From Lethocerus indicus (lineage: Eukaryota > Arthropoda > Insecta > Hemiptera > Belostomatidae): a DNA stretch of 64,000 nucleotides. The notes under the pieces are model-generated. The model was given only the letters and a program-made list of their open reading frames with translations. It made no database searches and was not told the DNA's origin. The translations under genes were made by a program, and so were the position numbers. Positions 1 to 12,882 of the stretch are shown here, one piece after another. Every line of letters begins with the position of its first letter. The stretch's first letter is position 1. The stretch covers positions 47,116,443 through 47,180,442 of the forward strand of contig JACDQD010000001.1 of assembly GCA_019843655.1 (NCBI GenBank), written 5' to 3'.

Positions 1-1044
1 TTTATTATTTTGGAAGAATTAAGGAGGCGTGAGCAGAACTAAGTGGGGGGGGGGGTGCAGAAGTCAAGATCGCAATTATTTAAGTATATATGTGTAGTGT
101 AAATGTATAATGTAATGTATATGCATGTTAAATGTATAACTGCAATGATTGGGAACTATACACCAATTCTAAATAAAAAGTTCTCCGCCGTTCGAACGTA
201 GTAATATTATTACTAACGAAACACTATTGGTGAGGTGAAAATTCAAATTTCTAATTGATTGAGCTAGACCCCCCCCCTCCCACAACGGATTCTAATTGAC
301 GGGGGGTCTAAAGGAAATTTTTATGTGCGGTAAGAATGGTCCCTCAATTTCGTCACTGTAGCCATTATCGCAGGACGTATTTAAGGTTTTAAATTTCGCC
401 GGTTTATCGGCCGGGATCCGTTCCCGTCCGCTTCAATTGGCCGGCTCAATATCGCGACATTTTTTTCGTTTTATTATTATTATTGCGCCGTGTGAGCCGG
501 GCGTACTTCCGGTGCCGGGGGCTAATTGTGATAGCCGGTATCGTCTCGAGAGATAGCATTGGACACCCGGCCCTTGCCCCTACCAGTCCTACTCGAACGC
601 TTCTCGATTCGTTAATTCTTTTCTAATTTCAGCTAATGCATATTTATCAAATCCATAACCGCCTTGCTTCCTGTTGGTGGCTTATTTTTAGACTATTATG
701 TTCGTAAATTCATTGAAATTTCATTACTGAAATGATTTGGGTTTTCACTTTATGGGTGAAGATACTTTCAGAGCCAGTACTTACTATTAACAATAACGCG
801 TCACATATAATTCGAAATCGAAGTAGAAAACAGAATCGTATCCTTACTTGAAAGATGTAAAACGAAACTTTGATTACACTAAGCGCTGTTAAGGGTTGGG
901 CTTTCTAAGAATGAATATGAAGGCGTTTTTTAAAGGACAGAAATTTCCTAGGATAGATTTCTAGTCTGTGCTTACCTAAGCGCAATTTCCACTGAAAACT
1001 CTTTTGCTCTCAAACTTTTTTCCAAACATAAATTTAATCAGTAC

Positions 1045-1236
1045 CATCCTATAATAATCTCCCCTCCCTACGACGGCTTAAACGCCACTGGCTTTGAGAT
1101 CTATAACCCGGGTACAAGACATAAGTGCCATTATTGGGTGGCTTCTTTAACATGAGCTGCAAGCGAAAATAAGATTTCACATTTGTACTTCTAACGATAA
1201 AGATTGATTGTACAACAAATAAAAAAAAGAATTTCG
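1045..1236 (+). repeat. Family A short repeat, copy 1 (5'-truncated)
   Basis: Landmarks are CGACGGCTTAAACGCCACTGG, then GTGCCATTATTGGGTGGCTTCTTT, then a 3' end GATTGATTGTACAACAAATA and an A-run. The same order occurs in four other places in the window. The start is unclear, as the 5' half seen in copies 2-5 is missing. Confidence 0.75.
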
Positions 1237-1859
1237 ATTTAAATTTAGAGCATTCATCTAGCGAACTTAATACTAGAACTCCCAAATAATCGACACGACG
1301 ACCGGCTCCGCTGGTTTAATTCGCGGTGGACAAATTTCGAAACTGGTTCCGATTGGGCACCGTACCCCGTTTGATACATCCGAGGCGGCTAACAAATGGC
1401 CGTCGGGTTTCACGCGGAGTGCGGTGAAGAGGTCAACGAACACGGGTCTAGGCGACCGAGCTGTTAAGAGCTCCCTATTATCGGCATTACCCGGACCCCC
1501 CTTTCCTCGCGCTCCGCACTTTTATAATTCATACGCTACTCTTCTGCATACGGGCCTCGGAGAGGCTAACGAGCTTCCATTGATTTTTCAGTTTTTTTTT
1601 CTACTTCCCCCTATGCGATGCAGCCTGAATTGGTTTTCTTTTTCGAAAGACGCGCATAAACCTATTAAGAGCCTTGCGGTTTGCTCAACGGGGCCAGCTA
1701 ATTGTGAAACCACAGGAGATCCGGGAGGGATTTGAATAATCGAAGCCGCAAATTAATTTTCTCTAAACTAACCAGATTCCGAATGAAATAAAGGAAAAAA
1801 GGTAAAACCCCCATACACGCTCAAAATAATATACTTGAAACTAAATTGGGACAGTTGAC

Positions 1860-2145
1860 GCAGTTATAAAATCCCGGTTCCAAAAGTTTTATTCTCGCCT
1901 CACACGTCGTCCTAATTCACTCGTTGAACCCCTTTACTCTGTTACAAGTCCATTATCTCCCCCTGGGACGGCTTAAACGCCACTGGCCTACAGATCTCCT
2001 CGGTTTATACCCCGGACACATGTCAGAAAGTGCCATTACCGGGTGACTTCTTTATAGGTAGAAGCCAGTGAGGTATAAACATTGCGAAATTGTACATATA
2101 ACCATTATCGTTGACTGTACAATAAATAAAAAAAGGAAAAAATTT
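1860..2145 (+). repeat. Family A short repeat, copy 2
   Basis: The copy carries AAATCCCGGTTCCAAAAGTTT near its start, then GACGGCTTAAACGCCACTGG, AGTGCCATTACCGGGTGACTT and a 3' end in which ATTGTACA and TGTACAAT can pair, followed by AATAAATAAAAAAAGG. With copies 3 and 4 it defines an element of about 280-300 nt. Confidence 0.8.
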
Positions 2146-2217
2146 CGGACCACTCGGAGCGCCGAAGAAATCAGACGACAGCTTTTCTACAATTAGGTCA
2201 ATACGCAGGAACGGCCA

Positions 2218-2365
2218 CATTTCCCAGCGATCCACTAACCCCGAACATGCAGATTAAGGTCCTTCCCCCGTGTGAGGTTCCCAACACCAACATCGCGAAC
2301 GTGGATTGGGTGCTTTGACGGAAACGAAGAAAAGTATGTCTAACGATGATTCGCCGTGAGTAATG
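2218..2365 (+). repeat. Family B repeat fragment
   Basis: CCCAGCGATCCACTAACCCCG matches the copy at 30.46 kb (TCAGCGATCCACTATCCCCG). GTCTAACGATGATTCGCCG further on matches the copies near 6.72 and 41.71 kb. It sits directly after family A copy 2. Confidence 0.5.
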
Positions 2366-2449
2366 AGCATATGAGTTAAGAAAAGAAAACGTGCTCGGGG
2401 CAAATGCGACAGTGGGGGCAGACGAGTTATGATAAAATAATTAAATAAT

Positions 2450-4830
2450 TAATGGAGAAATAATTCTAGGGTGGAATTCTGTTCTATTCTTGGGAATTCT
2501 TGAGCTACAGGTCTAAAAATAAAATACTTAGCAATTTAATGCTTCAAACACTAGTTTAAAATATGGATTATTCACATTGTTGGAAAAAACAGAGGTATTT
2601 GTAATAAAAAAAATTGTATAGGACTATTATATGAGATTTTTCTAGGTGATTTGAATCTAGGATAGTCCCACGGAATGCATGTCTAGGAAAGAAATAGGTC
2701 CAAATAATCTAGTTCATATTCGGATCGGTATTCGGATTGCAATCTGCGCGGCTATGTTCGGCTAAATCCGGTCGCTGTATGTCTGCCCCATTTTTAATTG
2801 TTAAACCTTGCGTACCTTGGCAGTGGACGGCGATTGTCGGAAAACAGGCTTGGGTTGGTGGCAGGGGCATGGGCACGTGAGGTGGTGGAACGACACTTCG
2901 GGCACGTTCTCAGGAACGGGAGGAGGGTATCTCTCCCTCTCGCCATCTCTCTCTCTCCCTCTGGGCAACCGTTTAAACGGCCAAATAAAAAGAAGTTCGC
3001 TTTTACAACCGTTTTAAGAGACCGTGTCGAAACGATTACTGGGGGGCCGGCCCGGGGGAGTAAACGCGCGGACACCATTATCGTGCCAGGCCAAACCAGA
3101 TGGTTACGATTGGGTTTACAAAGTTGCGAACACCCATAGCTTTCGACCTGCTGCTTAATATACGCGGACGAATCTAAACCGTTTACGATACGCTAAAACA
3201 GAGTTGAATTCTATTCGGTGGGAGCGTAATTACCTGATGAATTCTAGCTTATGTATATATGCTAGAAAACGCCCAAACGAAAATACTCAGTCGCCCTATA
3301 ACCGCGAGATATAAAAGGGATAAGAGCAACTCGGAATTATCCCTATATTTATTTAAAGGCCTCGTGTCCCAGTCCCGTGTGGCATATCGCATAACGGTTG
3401 TTTGTAAGGCCGAGAGGCAAATACACGGAGATCTGCGCAACCTGGAAGCCGCTTCATTTAACTCCAATTACAGAGGAATAACTAACGTTTTACGGCATAT
3501 TTCCCCCCCATAAAGCCCGGCTGTTTAACTTCGCGATAGGAAGCGGGAGGAGGGGGGAGTATTTTGAATTATATGCCATTACAAATACTACGGGCTATAA
3601 AACGGAATTATAACTATCCCTTTTAATGGTTCAAGACCGAGTGTCTTGGACTCGCTGGATGCCGGTTAATTAACAGTATTTATAAAAAAAATATTTTTAA
3701 ATCCGTGAGTCATTCACCCCGTTCTAAAGGCTTTTGGATGATCCAGCGTTTCGAGTGCCGGGAGGATCTTAGCCGTTGTTTACACATAGTTACAACTTTA
3801 AACTCCCCGAGTTAAACAAGAAGCCTTACGGTAAACGCGGACCGAGGAGAGATTCAAATCAATACTTTTTGCTTTGGTCCCTCAATTTAAATATCGCACC
3901 TGCTGTCGGGTTCCGGAGCTAGAGGGGGTAGATGTTAATGGAATTTTTTTTTCTTAACGCTCATTCTGAAAATATCAGACGACCCGACTTATTCGTAACA
4001 GTCGGTAAGTGGAATACAAAAGATAACTCGAAAGAAACTGACTAGAATAGTCGATTCTTAGGGTGGAAGGCAGAGGTAAGGAGTGGAAACTTCTACCGCT
4101 TCAGCAACCACAGAACACGTTTTCATGACACAAAACTTACATCATTTTCATTATCAGCAAGATTGCACCCACTAAGAAGTTCATTATTCAGAGTAAACCT
4201 TTCGCAAGTGAACAGACGACTGAGAGCTAAAACGAAAATAAATAAAATATTATATGTCATTTTTATGGTAACCAAAGATTCGGGTTTTCAGAAACATACA
4301 GCTGTTACGATTAATTTACATTGTATTCAGGATTTACGGTATTCCAAACCATCGCGACAGATACTCCACACGTGTTATAATATCAACTGTATATTAAAAA
4401 GAACGATATCTTAATTCAGATTTTTTACTTATATAGCGGTCTTGGGCTCGTTTTGCGATTAAGACAGGATATGAAGAGCGGAACCGAAACCGGTCTATCG
4501 AAAGACCACGTCAGCAAGAGTCGAATTCAACACAGAGACCTGTATTGTCCTGTATTCATATTACCCCGATGTCAATTTCCGACCGGGAAACGGAAGATAG
4601 AGAAAACCAGGTTGTAATTTAAGATTTTATTCGGTGATGTCTCCTTCGATACTTAAAATGTCCAGTCTTGAAATACGACGGGGGGCCCCGAAAAACGGTC
4701 TTTTCCTAATTTTATCGAAGCCTCGGAAGGAGAAAAGCGGTCCCAGATTTTCCGGGGATCCGGCCAGGGCGATTCCACCTGGGGAGGAACTAATAAGCGT
4801 CGGCCGGGGAAGAGATTGCCGAGACCAAAG
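2450..4830. other. Intronic stretch without recognised features
   Basis: AT-rich at the left (2450-2700), GC-rich at 2800-3140 where overlapping frames on both strands reflect composition. No splice-flanked exon, RNA gene or repeat copy was recognised. Confidence 0.5.
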
Positions 4831-4881
4831 GGACGGGCGAAGAGGGAGAAGCGGAGTGAGAGGTAGAGGGAGGGAAAGATG

Positions 4882-4884
<3 letters not shown>

Positions 4885-4942
<58 letters not shown>
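4885..4942. repeat. (GA)n microsatellite
   Basis: About 29 perfect AG units, preceded by a purine-rich imperfect lead-in from about 4830. The R-E-R-E and S-L-S-L frames across it are artefacts. Confidence 0.98.
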
Positions 4943-4945
<3 letters not shown>

Positions 4946-6594
4946 GAGGGCCGCGATTTTTCTATTGGGCGCATTGATGTAGGGCGGCCGGGCAGCTTTC
5001 TATGTCTAATCGGGAGAGAACCCGGGCTACACCGCTTATTCCGGCTCGTCAGTCCCCAAAGAACCCCTGACCCCCATTCTCATCAACCTTAGAGGACACC
5101 GTCCTTTGTCTCTCCTACGGGTCGATCGGACACCCTTCTGCCCAACTTATTATTTCCTCTATAATTCCTTTCGACCGCAAACGTATACGTTTAATTTTAA
5201 TAAAAGCCTCGAAGGTACTTCGGAGGAATGATATACGAGAAGTGAATACAATCACAAAATCGTAAGGGTGAAACCATTTACGCGCTGTATTAAAGAGATT
5301 AAAGCGACTGGTGGACGAATTGAATTGATTTTTAGTGTAAAATCAGATAAAATTAGTTGGCCCCGAACCAAACGGGTTAATCATTAAATATTAAAAATTT
5401 TATATATTTTTTGAGCCGGAGATTAATTTCAATTTCAAGTTGTTAATACGTTACGATCGTCGCCAGTTGCCGATTGTTACTGTCTTCTCGAAGAAAATAC
5501 TCCGAACTCAAATTCGTTTATAGTTAAACGCGGTTTTATGACCGACGCGCTCGCCGTATTGCATAACGCGGGTGGAAAACGGCGGGAGCCGTATCACGTG
5601 CACGTTACAATAATAAACATCGTTGGCGAAAATATTTCACGATGCGCAGAGATTTTCATGCCGAGGGGTGAGGGTAGGCGAGCCGCGAAAAATTTTAAAC
5701 ATCGCGGATTAAATAATTTTCGAAATCAGGCCAAAGCGCAATGAACTGTACATATCAAAATTGGAACTTCTTTAAATTGATTTTGATGGGAAAAGTTGTT
5801 CTAAAGAAGTTTTAAACTGAAAAAGAAGTATATATTTTTATTTTATGTTTTCTTATGTGGCACAAATAGAATGTAATATTCCACTATGCCCCTAAAATAC
5901 AAGTATAGTCTAAATTAAATTAAATTAATTTATTATTTCCTTTTTCTGACCACGATAATTTATGCAGCCGTTAAAGTTCAACTGTAGGTTTAAGGATGCC
6001 GTGAGATAAAACAAGGATTTTTCCTCAAACACTGCATGAAATAAACTGGTTTAACTTTGCTTGGATAGCTGCACTAGGTCCGAGAGAAAGCTTTTAGTTT
6101 AATTACATTAAAGCGTCAGTAATTATAACACCGAAAGGTAAGACCGTTAAAAGACTTATTCCTTTTCTAATTTCCAATTAGAAATCTCCATTAGCAAATG
6201 GGCCCTGTCGATAATTGAATTGGAGCACGAATCGCGCACACGATGTGGCGAAGCAGCAGAACGAACCCCAAGAGATTCCCCTTCGTGACGTAAAACTCCC
6301 GAGACGCCGCAGATTCCCTTATTTTTTTGGGGGTAATACGCGCGGATATTTTCAAAACCCGCTGACTCTATCCGAAACTCTTTGACATACCCATCCTAAG
6401 TAAGGAGCGACCCATTTCGGGGTCACCAAGTCGACAACGGTTCAGAACCGCTGACGCAGGGTGTTTTCACGAACCGAACCCATTCGGCAAAGGGTTCGAG
6501 GTTCGGTCGAGGAGGTTATTTCTGGCGGTGTTCAGTCGGTCAGTCCGGGCAAATTTTCTGCTTTTCGCCACTGTCAGTAATTTCCAGTCCGAAT
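4943..6594. other. Intronic stretch without recognised features
   Basis: Unique-looking sequence, alternating AT-rich (5200-5480, 5740-5960) and GC-richer parts (5540-5700, 6230-6560). The GC-richer parts contain only short frames that I could not link to any family. Confidence 0.5.
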
Positions 6595-6860
6595 AAACCT
6601 CGCGGGAAGGGGTTTTTTTCTCCCGGCGATCCGGATTACTCTCTGTGCGATTTCACCTACAGTCAGTAGATGGCGCAAACGCTTCCTCATCGGAGATAGA
6701 ATGCTATCCTCGGAAAAGTGTCCCTAACGAAGATTTGCAGGGACTAACCGTCGGCAAGAGGAGCCAGCGATGAATTGTCTCGAAATTAAAAGTTAAAAGA
6801 CCAGTCGCCAGGTATTCATGAGGGCAAAACTTTCGCACATGCAATAGCCATCTACGCGAA
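6595..6860 (+). repeat. Family B repeat copy
   Basis: It has GGGAAGGGGTTTTTTTCTCC-CGGCGATCC at the left and CAGTCGCCAGGTATTCATGA-GGGCAAAACTTTC at the right, both matching the copy at 30.43-30.65 kb with the same spacing order. Confidence 0.65.
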
Positions 6861-7956
6861 TGAAAAGAAGCAAAAACTATCGGAATACAGTGGGGAGGAG
6901 AAAAACGACTAGAAAACAAGTACTTTAGTATTTCCAATGTGTCGGATTATTTCGGTCCTAATGGAAAAATATCGATTAAGGGCCATTTTCATAGAATATA
7001 AGACATTGTGTAGCAAGAATATTTCCACGTCTATTTCAAAGGGAAAAACTTGTTAATTACTAAAAGTCGACCACTCGAGTTCACGCAGGCTCAGATTTCA
7101 CAAGCAATTGTCAGCCTTTTTTGATATTTAGAAACGCCAAAATGTGACTTAAGCACGGCCGAGGGCAAGTCGTAAACCTAAGTCAGTCGTCGCATACCGG
7201 CTGTCTCCCGGACGGAATTAGAACTCATTATGAACTAACTCAAAGCTCATTAACGAGATCATTATACCCCCCAGGTAGGAGTTTCATACTTAGCCGGGAT
7301 AGCAGGCGATGAGGTGTGACCGTCCCGGACCCTAAACTTTTATGTCGCCATCAGGAAATCATTTTCTCTCATACGGCACAAAGACCACTCGAATACGGAC
7401 TAAGGATCCGGCGCTTATGTGCGCGTTTGCCAGGCCATCTGAGAACGTGCGTAACGAGCTTTTGACGCCACGATTGTCTTCGAAACCCCCCTCGCACCAA
7501 CACAAACGAGCCCGCCGGAAGAAAGGACTTCTCATTTTTAGGCCTCGGCTATATATAAGCTAATATCTTATAGAAAAATAAAAAACATAACGACCAAAGA
7601 AGGGTGGAAACAGCGGGTGCTGCGGTTGGGACTGGAGCCGAAAAGTCGTGGAATAGCCATGGAGTCGCCGGCGACCCAAAGTAGGTCGGTGGAGGCGAGA
7701 GAGACGAAAAAACTGAGATGAAACAAAAGCAAGCGCCCGAAGAATGTGCTTTGTCCACTAATTTAGCACCCCGGTGGTCCCAGTACCCACCTCGGGGTGA
7801 ACGTCCGGTTATGTTACAATTTAAATATTGTCCAGTCAGCGCATCTGAAATACGCGTTTATAACTTCCCTATCCTGATTGAACTCTAAAGGAGAAATTCA
7901 AATTTTTCCAATTATCCTGCCGAGTAGTTTCCTTTCTAAAAGTCCGTTACGATTGC

Positions 7957-7962
<6 letters not shown>

Positions 7963-8013
<51 letters not shown>
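7963..8013. repeat. (TA)n microsatellite
   Basis: About 25 perfect TA units, then GTATAAC. Confidence 0.98.
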
Positions 8014-8017
<4 letters not shown>

Positions 8018-9710
8018 AACATTGAAGCATTGCGCAACTTTTTCAATTCAAATTTTCAATTGCTCACCCGCAGACTCAACTTCACTACACTGTATTGGTC
8101 TTTTAAGAATATCGTTCCGTTTAAATTTAAATATAGGTAAATGATAATAGGTTTTATAGGTAAACACAATTTTCATGAAGTATTCCTTCGAATGAAAGGT
8201 GTTAAAATTGGATTTAAAAGGTTTATTCAACTCAACAAGCATCTATCTATTTTCGATGCGCGTTGAAAGCGAAAGTAGGACTCCCAAGCTTTAGTTTAAT
8301 ACGAGCGTTATAATGAACAGAAGTTTATGAATAAATTTAAAATTTTCCTCCGTCCCGCGACAGAATAATCTCGTGGGAACCAGCGTACTACCGACCGGAC
8401 ATTAGCCCTGGCTTATTAGGCCATATTGCACAATTCGACCCCCCATTTCCCACACGGGGTCCTCCTTCCCCAGTTTTTTACACGCCTTATAAAACCTGGA
8501 TTAAGGAGGATTTTCTGCGGGTTTTCTTTCAGAATTCCCCCGAAACGTTCGCCTGGGGAGATGTAACTGACCGCCTCTTTTTATTCGCCCGAAGAGATGG
8601 GTTAATTAATTGAACACGGGGTTCAATTTATACACAGAAAGAAATACGGTCCTAACTACCCTGGAAGCGTTACACTGAAGGTAGTAACAGTGGATTGGTA
8701 CCAACGACGTTGAGATACCAAAATGCAAGGAAGTTCTTAGATTTTAAGGTATAGTTATATAAGGTAAACTTATTAGGTATATATGAGAGCTTGTCCCATT
8801 CATTGCTAATTTTGCTAAATCGTGATTTTGTGGTCAGGAACTAAAAAAATTATTCAACAATGTGCAGTACATGAAGAAAACCAATTATGGAAGCAGTGAG
8901 CTGGAATCGGGATGTCGATCTCAATTATAACTCGAGAACGCACGTTCTCCGCATTGAGAAATCTTCAAATGCCGAGATTTTATGTAACGGATTTTTCCCA
9001 ATTGTCGCAAGGTGTCGCGAATCGAATGGGCGTTACTAACCGGTCGAGTATGTTTATAGAGAAGGAGCCTCCGATGAAAGGGGGCGTTGGAAGGAAAATC
9101 CCGGGGATAATGCCGGGGCTGCCCCCTCTAGCTTCAGGATGTAATGGGGGAGTTCCATCCGTGTAATGGGTTGCCATTCACCCCCACCCCGCAAACCGAC
9201 CGACAAACGGAACTGGGTTTTAATTTGTCCTCCCCGGAATCGATACACACTCGAGGGGCTCGATTGAGGGAAATATTGAGGTAACCTCTTTCAATTCGGG
9301 GGACATTCGGGGCAAAAAAGGAATAAAGCCTCAGTACCGGTTGAATGCGTTATAAAATAAATGTTTTACAATCGATTTTATCCCTTATAATTTCCTATAG
9401 TTATCAATATAATTACAAATTATTCATTTTATATATAGGTATATATTTTGGCTAATGTTTGGGTAACGCGGGTACGGATTTCTTTCAGTGAGTTTTTATT
9501 GATCACCACTCATATCAATTTAATCACAAAATATCCAATACATATCAGTGCACATTTTGGCGTATTTAACCATTTCCGTACATAAAGTATTTTCGGGGCA
9601 GTTAATCATTTTTCTTATGCAGCTCTTCCTCCAGTTGAAATCATATATCAAATATATTTTTTTAGAATGTCAATTCCGACAAAGAATATTCGTCTCTATT
9701 CCTATTCTTA

Positions 9711-9914
9711 TTCCACCTTATCAATTGTCCGCTTGTGCATAATTCTGTTCTCCGGTGTCGTCCGACACGTAAAATAAATGCCCCGGTCGATCGTAAAGTC
9801 CCCAAGTCCAATCTCCTCTAACGGTAATGAGGAGACGAAGGCAACTGTCGAAGCCCAGATGATGAGTGTCGACCGCATTAGAGAGACCGCAACCGGCGCG
9901 ACATGATACCGCAT
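9711..9914 (-). other. Unrecognised frame with a signal-peptide-like start
   Basis: The frame begins with ATG at 9914; a second ATG 12 codons on (MRSTLIIWASTVAFVSSLP) has the shape of a secretory signal peptide: an Arg, a hydrophobic core and a small-residue cleavage-like site. The following residues EEIGLGDFTIDRGIYFT are not low complexity. The segment is GC-richer than its flanks. No homologue is recognised, no strong donor or promoter is evident, and a chance frame remains the likeliest reading. Confidence 0.15.
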
Positions 9915-9999
9915 ATCCTCACCAATAGTAAATCCTTCAGGATTTGAATGGGGGACAGTAAAATCCGAGCCCTTACTTCGGAATGGTATAACGCTCGTT

Positions 10000-10101
<102 letters not shown>

Positions 10102-10164
10102 TTGTCAGGTCTCTAGCTAAACCTATGCAGGTTTTATAATAATCAAAATTTTCAGATTTTCAAA

Positions 10165-10265
10165 TTTAAGGGTTTTCAGAAAGGTGACGCGAGGGGATCT
10201 GTCGAATTAAAGGATTGGAGCGATGAGATAGTTTTGAATGAATGCATTTATATCGGGAAGCCGCA
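10165..10265 (+). repeat. Family C repeat fragment
   Basis: GGTTTTCAGAAAGGTGACGC-GAGGGGATCTGTCGAATTAA-AGGATTGGAGCGATG matches the copies at 18.46 kb and 20.60 kb. It follows directly on a (GA)n tract. Confidence 0.7.
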
Positions 10266-10694
10266 CATTCGGGAACAGGACTGTTTTCGCAGTTTCCATG
10301 AATATCTCCGAGGTTTTTTTCAATGGTGCCCCCCTCCACCATCACATTTCTTTTTCATCTCGTCCGTTTAAGTATCCATTTTTCGACGAACCGATTTAGA
10401 ATAAGAGATATAAATAGGAAGGGGGGAGGAAGGGACGGGAGCGAGAATAGACCGCCTTAAAAATAATGCGGGCGGATATAGTCCCTTTCTTCGGTGCCCC
10501 GCCTCAAAATTGGCACCGCGGCATCGATTTATTACCGGGACCGCGGAATCCGCATTTTCTCCAATTTCTTCCGGAACAATACAATTTTGAACACTGAATC
10601 ATTCCATCGAACTGTCGATCTCACCGTTGTTGGAGATGGCTTTTCCCCATATGTAGCGCCTCATATGACCTTATTAGATAAATAGAAAAAAAAC

Positions 10695-10696
<2 letters not shown>

Positions 10697-10740
<44 letters not shown>

Positions 10741-10770
10741 TTACATACACACACACACACACACATATAT
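10697..10770. repeat. Compound (TA)n(CA)n microsatellite
   Basis: TA units run to about 10730, then ACACACATATTTACATAC and CA units to about 10764. It abuts the 3' tail of family A copy 4. Confidence 0.95.
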
Positions 10771-10784
10771 TTTTTTCTATTTAT

Positions 10785-11085
10785 CGTACAATCAATCTTT
10801 ATCGTTATAACCAAAATCGTGAAATCTGTACAAAATCGCTTACATCTTATTATAAGGAAGCCACCCAATAATGGTACTTTAGACATGTATCCGGGCTTTA
10901 GGAAGTGTGTAGGCCACTAGTGTTTAATACATCGCGTTTTGAAACGATGGTTAATGGAGAAGAGGGATTCGAAAAGTGAGGAGGAACGAGGAAATGAGGC
11001 GGGAATGAAACTTGGGGAACCGGGTTTTTTATTAATTCGTCAACTGTCAGTATGCTGAGGTCACGGTGAACGGTGCGAATTGAAA
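10785..11085 (-). repeat. Family A short repeat, copy 4 (inverted)
   Basis: Read on the minus strand it has ACCGTTCACCGTGACCTCA, GACGAATTAATAAAAAACC, CGGTTCCCCAAGTTTCATTCC, CCATTATTGGGTGGCTTCC and the end GATTGATTGTACGATAAATA. It starts right next to a (TA)n(CA)n microsatellite, as expected if the element's A/T-rich tail seeded the microsatellite. Confidence 0.8.
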
Positions 11086-11142
11086 CATACCGGAGGGGGG
11101 AGGTATTAAGGAAGGTCGAAGGACATATGATTGGAATCTCTG

Positions 11143-11229
11143 GATGGGAACGATGTGGAACCCCATCTTGGATCTATACCATGGGTATAGACTGACGTCC
11201 ACGTCAGTTTCAATATAGCTTTTATATTG
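11143..11229. other. Cluster of four perfect inverted repeats
   Basis: In order: GATGGG / CCCATC (11143-11148, 11162-11167), CTATACC-ATG-GGTATAG (11174-11190), ACTGACGT-CC-ACGTCAGT (11191-11208) and CAATATA-GCTTT-TATATTG (11211-11229). All stems are perfect; the second and third touch. It lies about 60 nt from family A copy 4. No tRNA or known RNA family fits. The third palindrome is also two TGACGT half-sites, the core bound by CREB/ATF-type bZIP proteins. Confidence 0.6.
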
Positions 11230-12589
11230 TGAGTTTATTGGTTAAGGTCAATTTTGATTTCCCGTTTTAGTAATGGCCTCTTTAGTCCAAATTAACGTTC
11301 ATTCCTTTGAGTCTGCAAGAAAGTCTGTGCTAAATGACGATATTTTCCACTTTATACAACGCTCAGATCTACAATTTCCTACCCCCCAATAATTTTCAAC
11401 CTCTAAGAACTCAATTTCAATGTGATATTTACGACGAACTGTTAAAATTTATGAACGCAATCTATGAACAAAATGGAAGTAAATTAGTTTTTTCTCCCGT
11501 AAGGACAGCATTTTTACTATGCCGTTTTACGAGTCAACAGAGTGCAGGGCAGTAATTGCTTAACGAATGCGGTTTAATGATTTATATAGAAAAAGCGGTA
11601 TGGAACAATTTTCTCCTTTTTTATATATGTGTATATAATACCTTGTGTTATCGCACGCGTGGCGTTTTTATGGGGTCATTGAAGCCTCCGGTACTGAATG
11701 AAGCCCGTGTTTGTTCGGGCCCAACACGACAGCTCCTAATCTTTGGGACAAACTTTGTTCGCAGTTAATAATTCCCCTGACAATTAAAAGAATTGTTCTC
11801 AAACAATTTTCTTTTGCGGACTTTTATAACTGGCTAATCTATAGGGGGCCCACAGCCCGTAATAACCTTTCGATAACCATAATTCGATAACTATTAAACA
11901 AATTAAAACAGTTGTATATATACTGTTGGAATACGAAGAAAATTTAGAATAATAGAAAGTAATTGTTTAAGTTCGAGTCAATGTGTTTTTTTGACAAATC
12001 AGAAGGAGTTTGGCTTGATTCAGACGAAGTTTAAGAAGATTAACCAAAAATCAACAATTTAGTAGACTCGAACAGCATTATAATTTTCGGAAGTTCTTAG
12101 TAATTGTAATATTTCGTTTCAAATCCTAACTTCGACTAAACAATACAATTCTTGCTCTTTAATATATGCAATTCGGGGCACCATTTTTTCAGGGCCTCTT
12201 AATATCCTATTAAGTGGCAAAGAGATACATCTGTGGCTCATTATGAGATTATAGTTAATATTAGCTCGAGAAGGGAATGTTTAATGCCTTTTTATTGATC
12301 ATTGGGTAACCCTCAACTGTTGGCCATCTAGCCATTACTTGTAATATATTCTTTAGCACGATTTTATGTGGAATCTCCATAACCGACTCGAAAGAATCGA
12401 TGTAGACCGTAAATTCAGACTATGAACGCTATTACTAAAAAGGAAATCAAAATTGACCTCAGCCAATAAACTTACTATACACAAACCTGTATTTAAACCG
12501 ACATGTACATAAGGTATAAAACTATGGGGTTCCACATCGCTCGCATGCATAGATTACAATCAAAACTCCATCGAACCGTCCTTAATGCA

Positions 12590-12882
12590 TCCCGGTGTGT
12601 TTCAAATCATACCGTTCACCGCAACCCCAACATAATAACAGTTGATGAATTAATAAAATCACGGTTCCTAAAGTTTCATTCCAGTCTACAATTCACTCGT
12701 CGCCGCCCTACCTGTGTTAATTCCCAAGCGACGGCTAAACGCCTCTGGCCTAGAGAACATCTATAGCATGGATACACGTCAAAAGGGCCATAGTTGGGCT
12801 TCTTTGTCGAGAGAACAAAAGATATAAAAAATAAACTATAACAGTTATTTGTTGATTGTACAATAAATAAAAAAAGAAGACA
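12590..12882 (+). repeat. Family A short repeat, copy 3
   Basis: The copy runs ACCGTTCACCGCAACC, GTTGATGAATTAATAAAATC, CGGTTCCTAAAGTTTCATTCC, CGACGGCTAAACGCCTCTGG, GGGCCATAGTTGGGCTTCTTT and ends GATTGTACAATAAATAAAAA. It aligns with copies 2 and 4 over its whole length. Confidence 0.82.
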
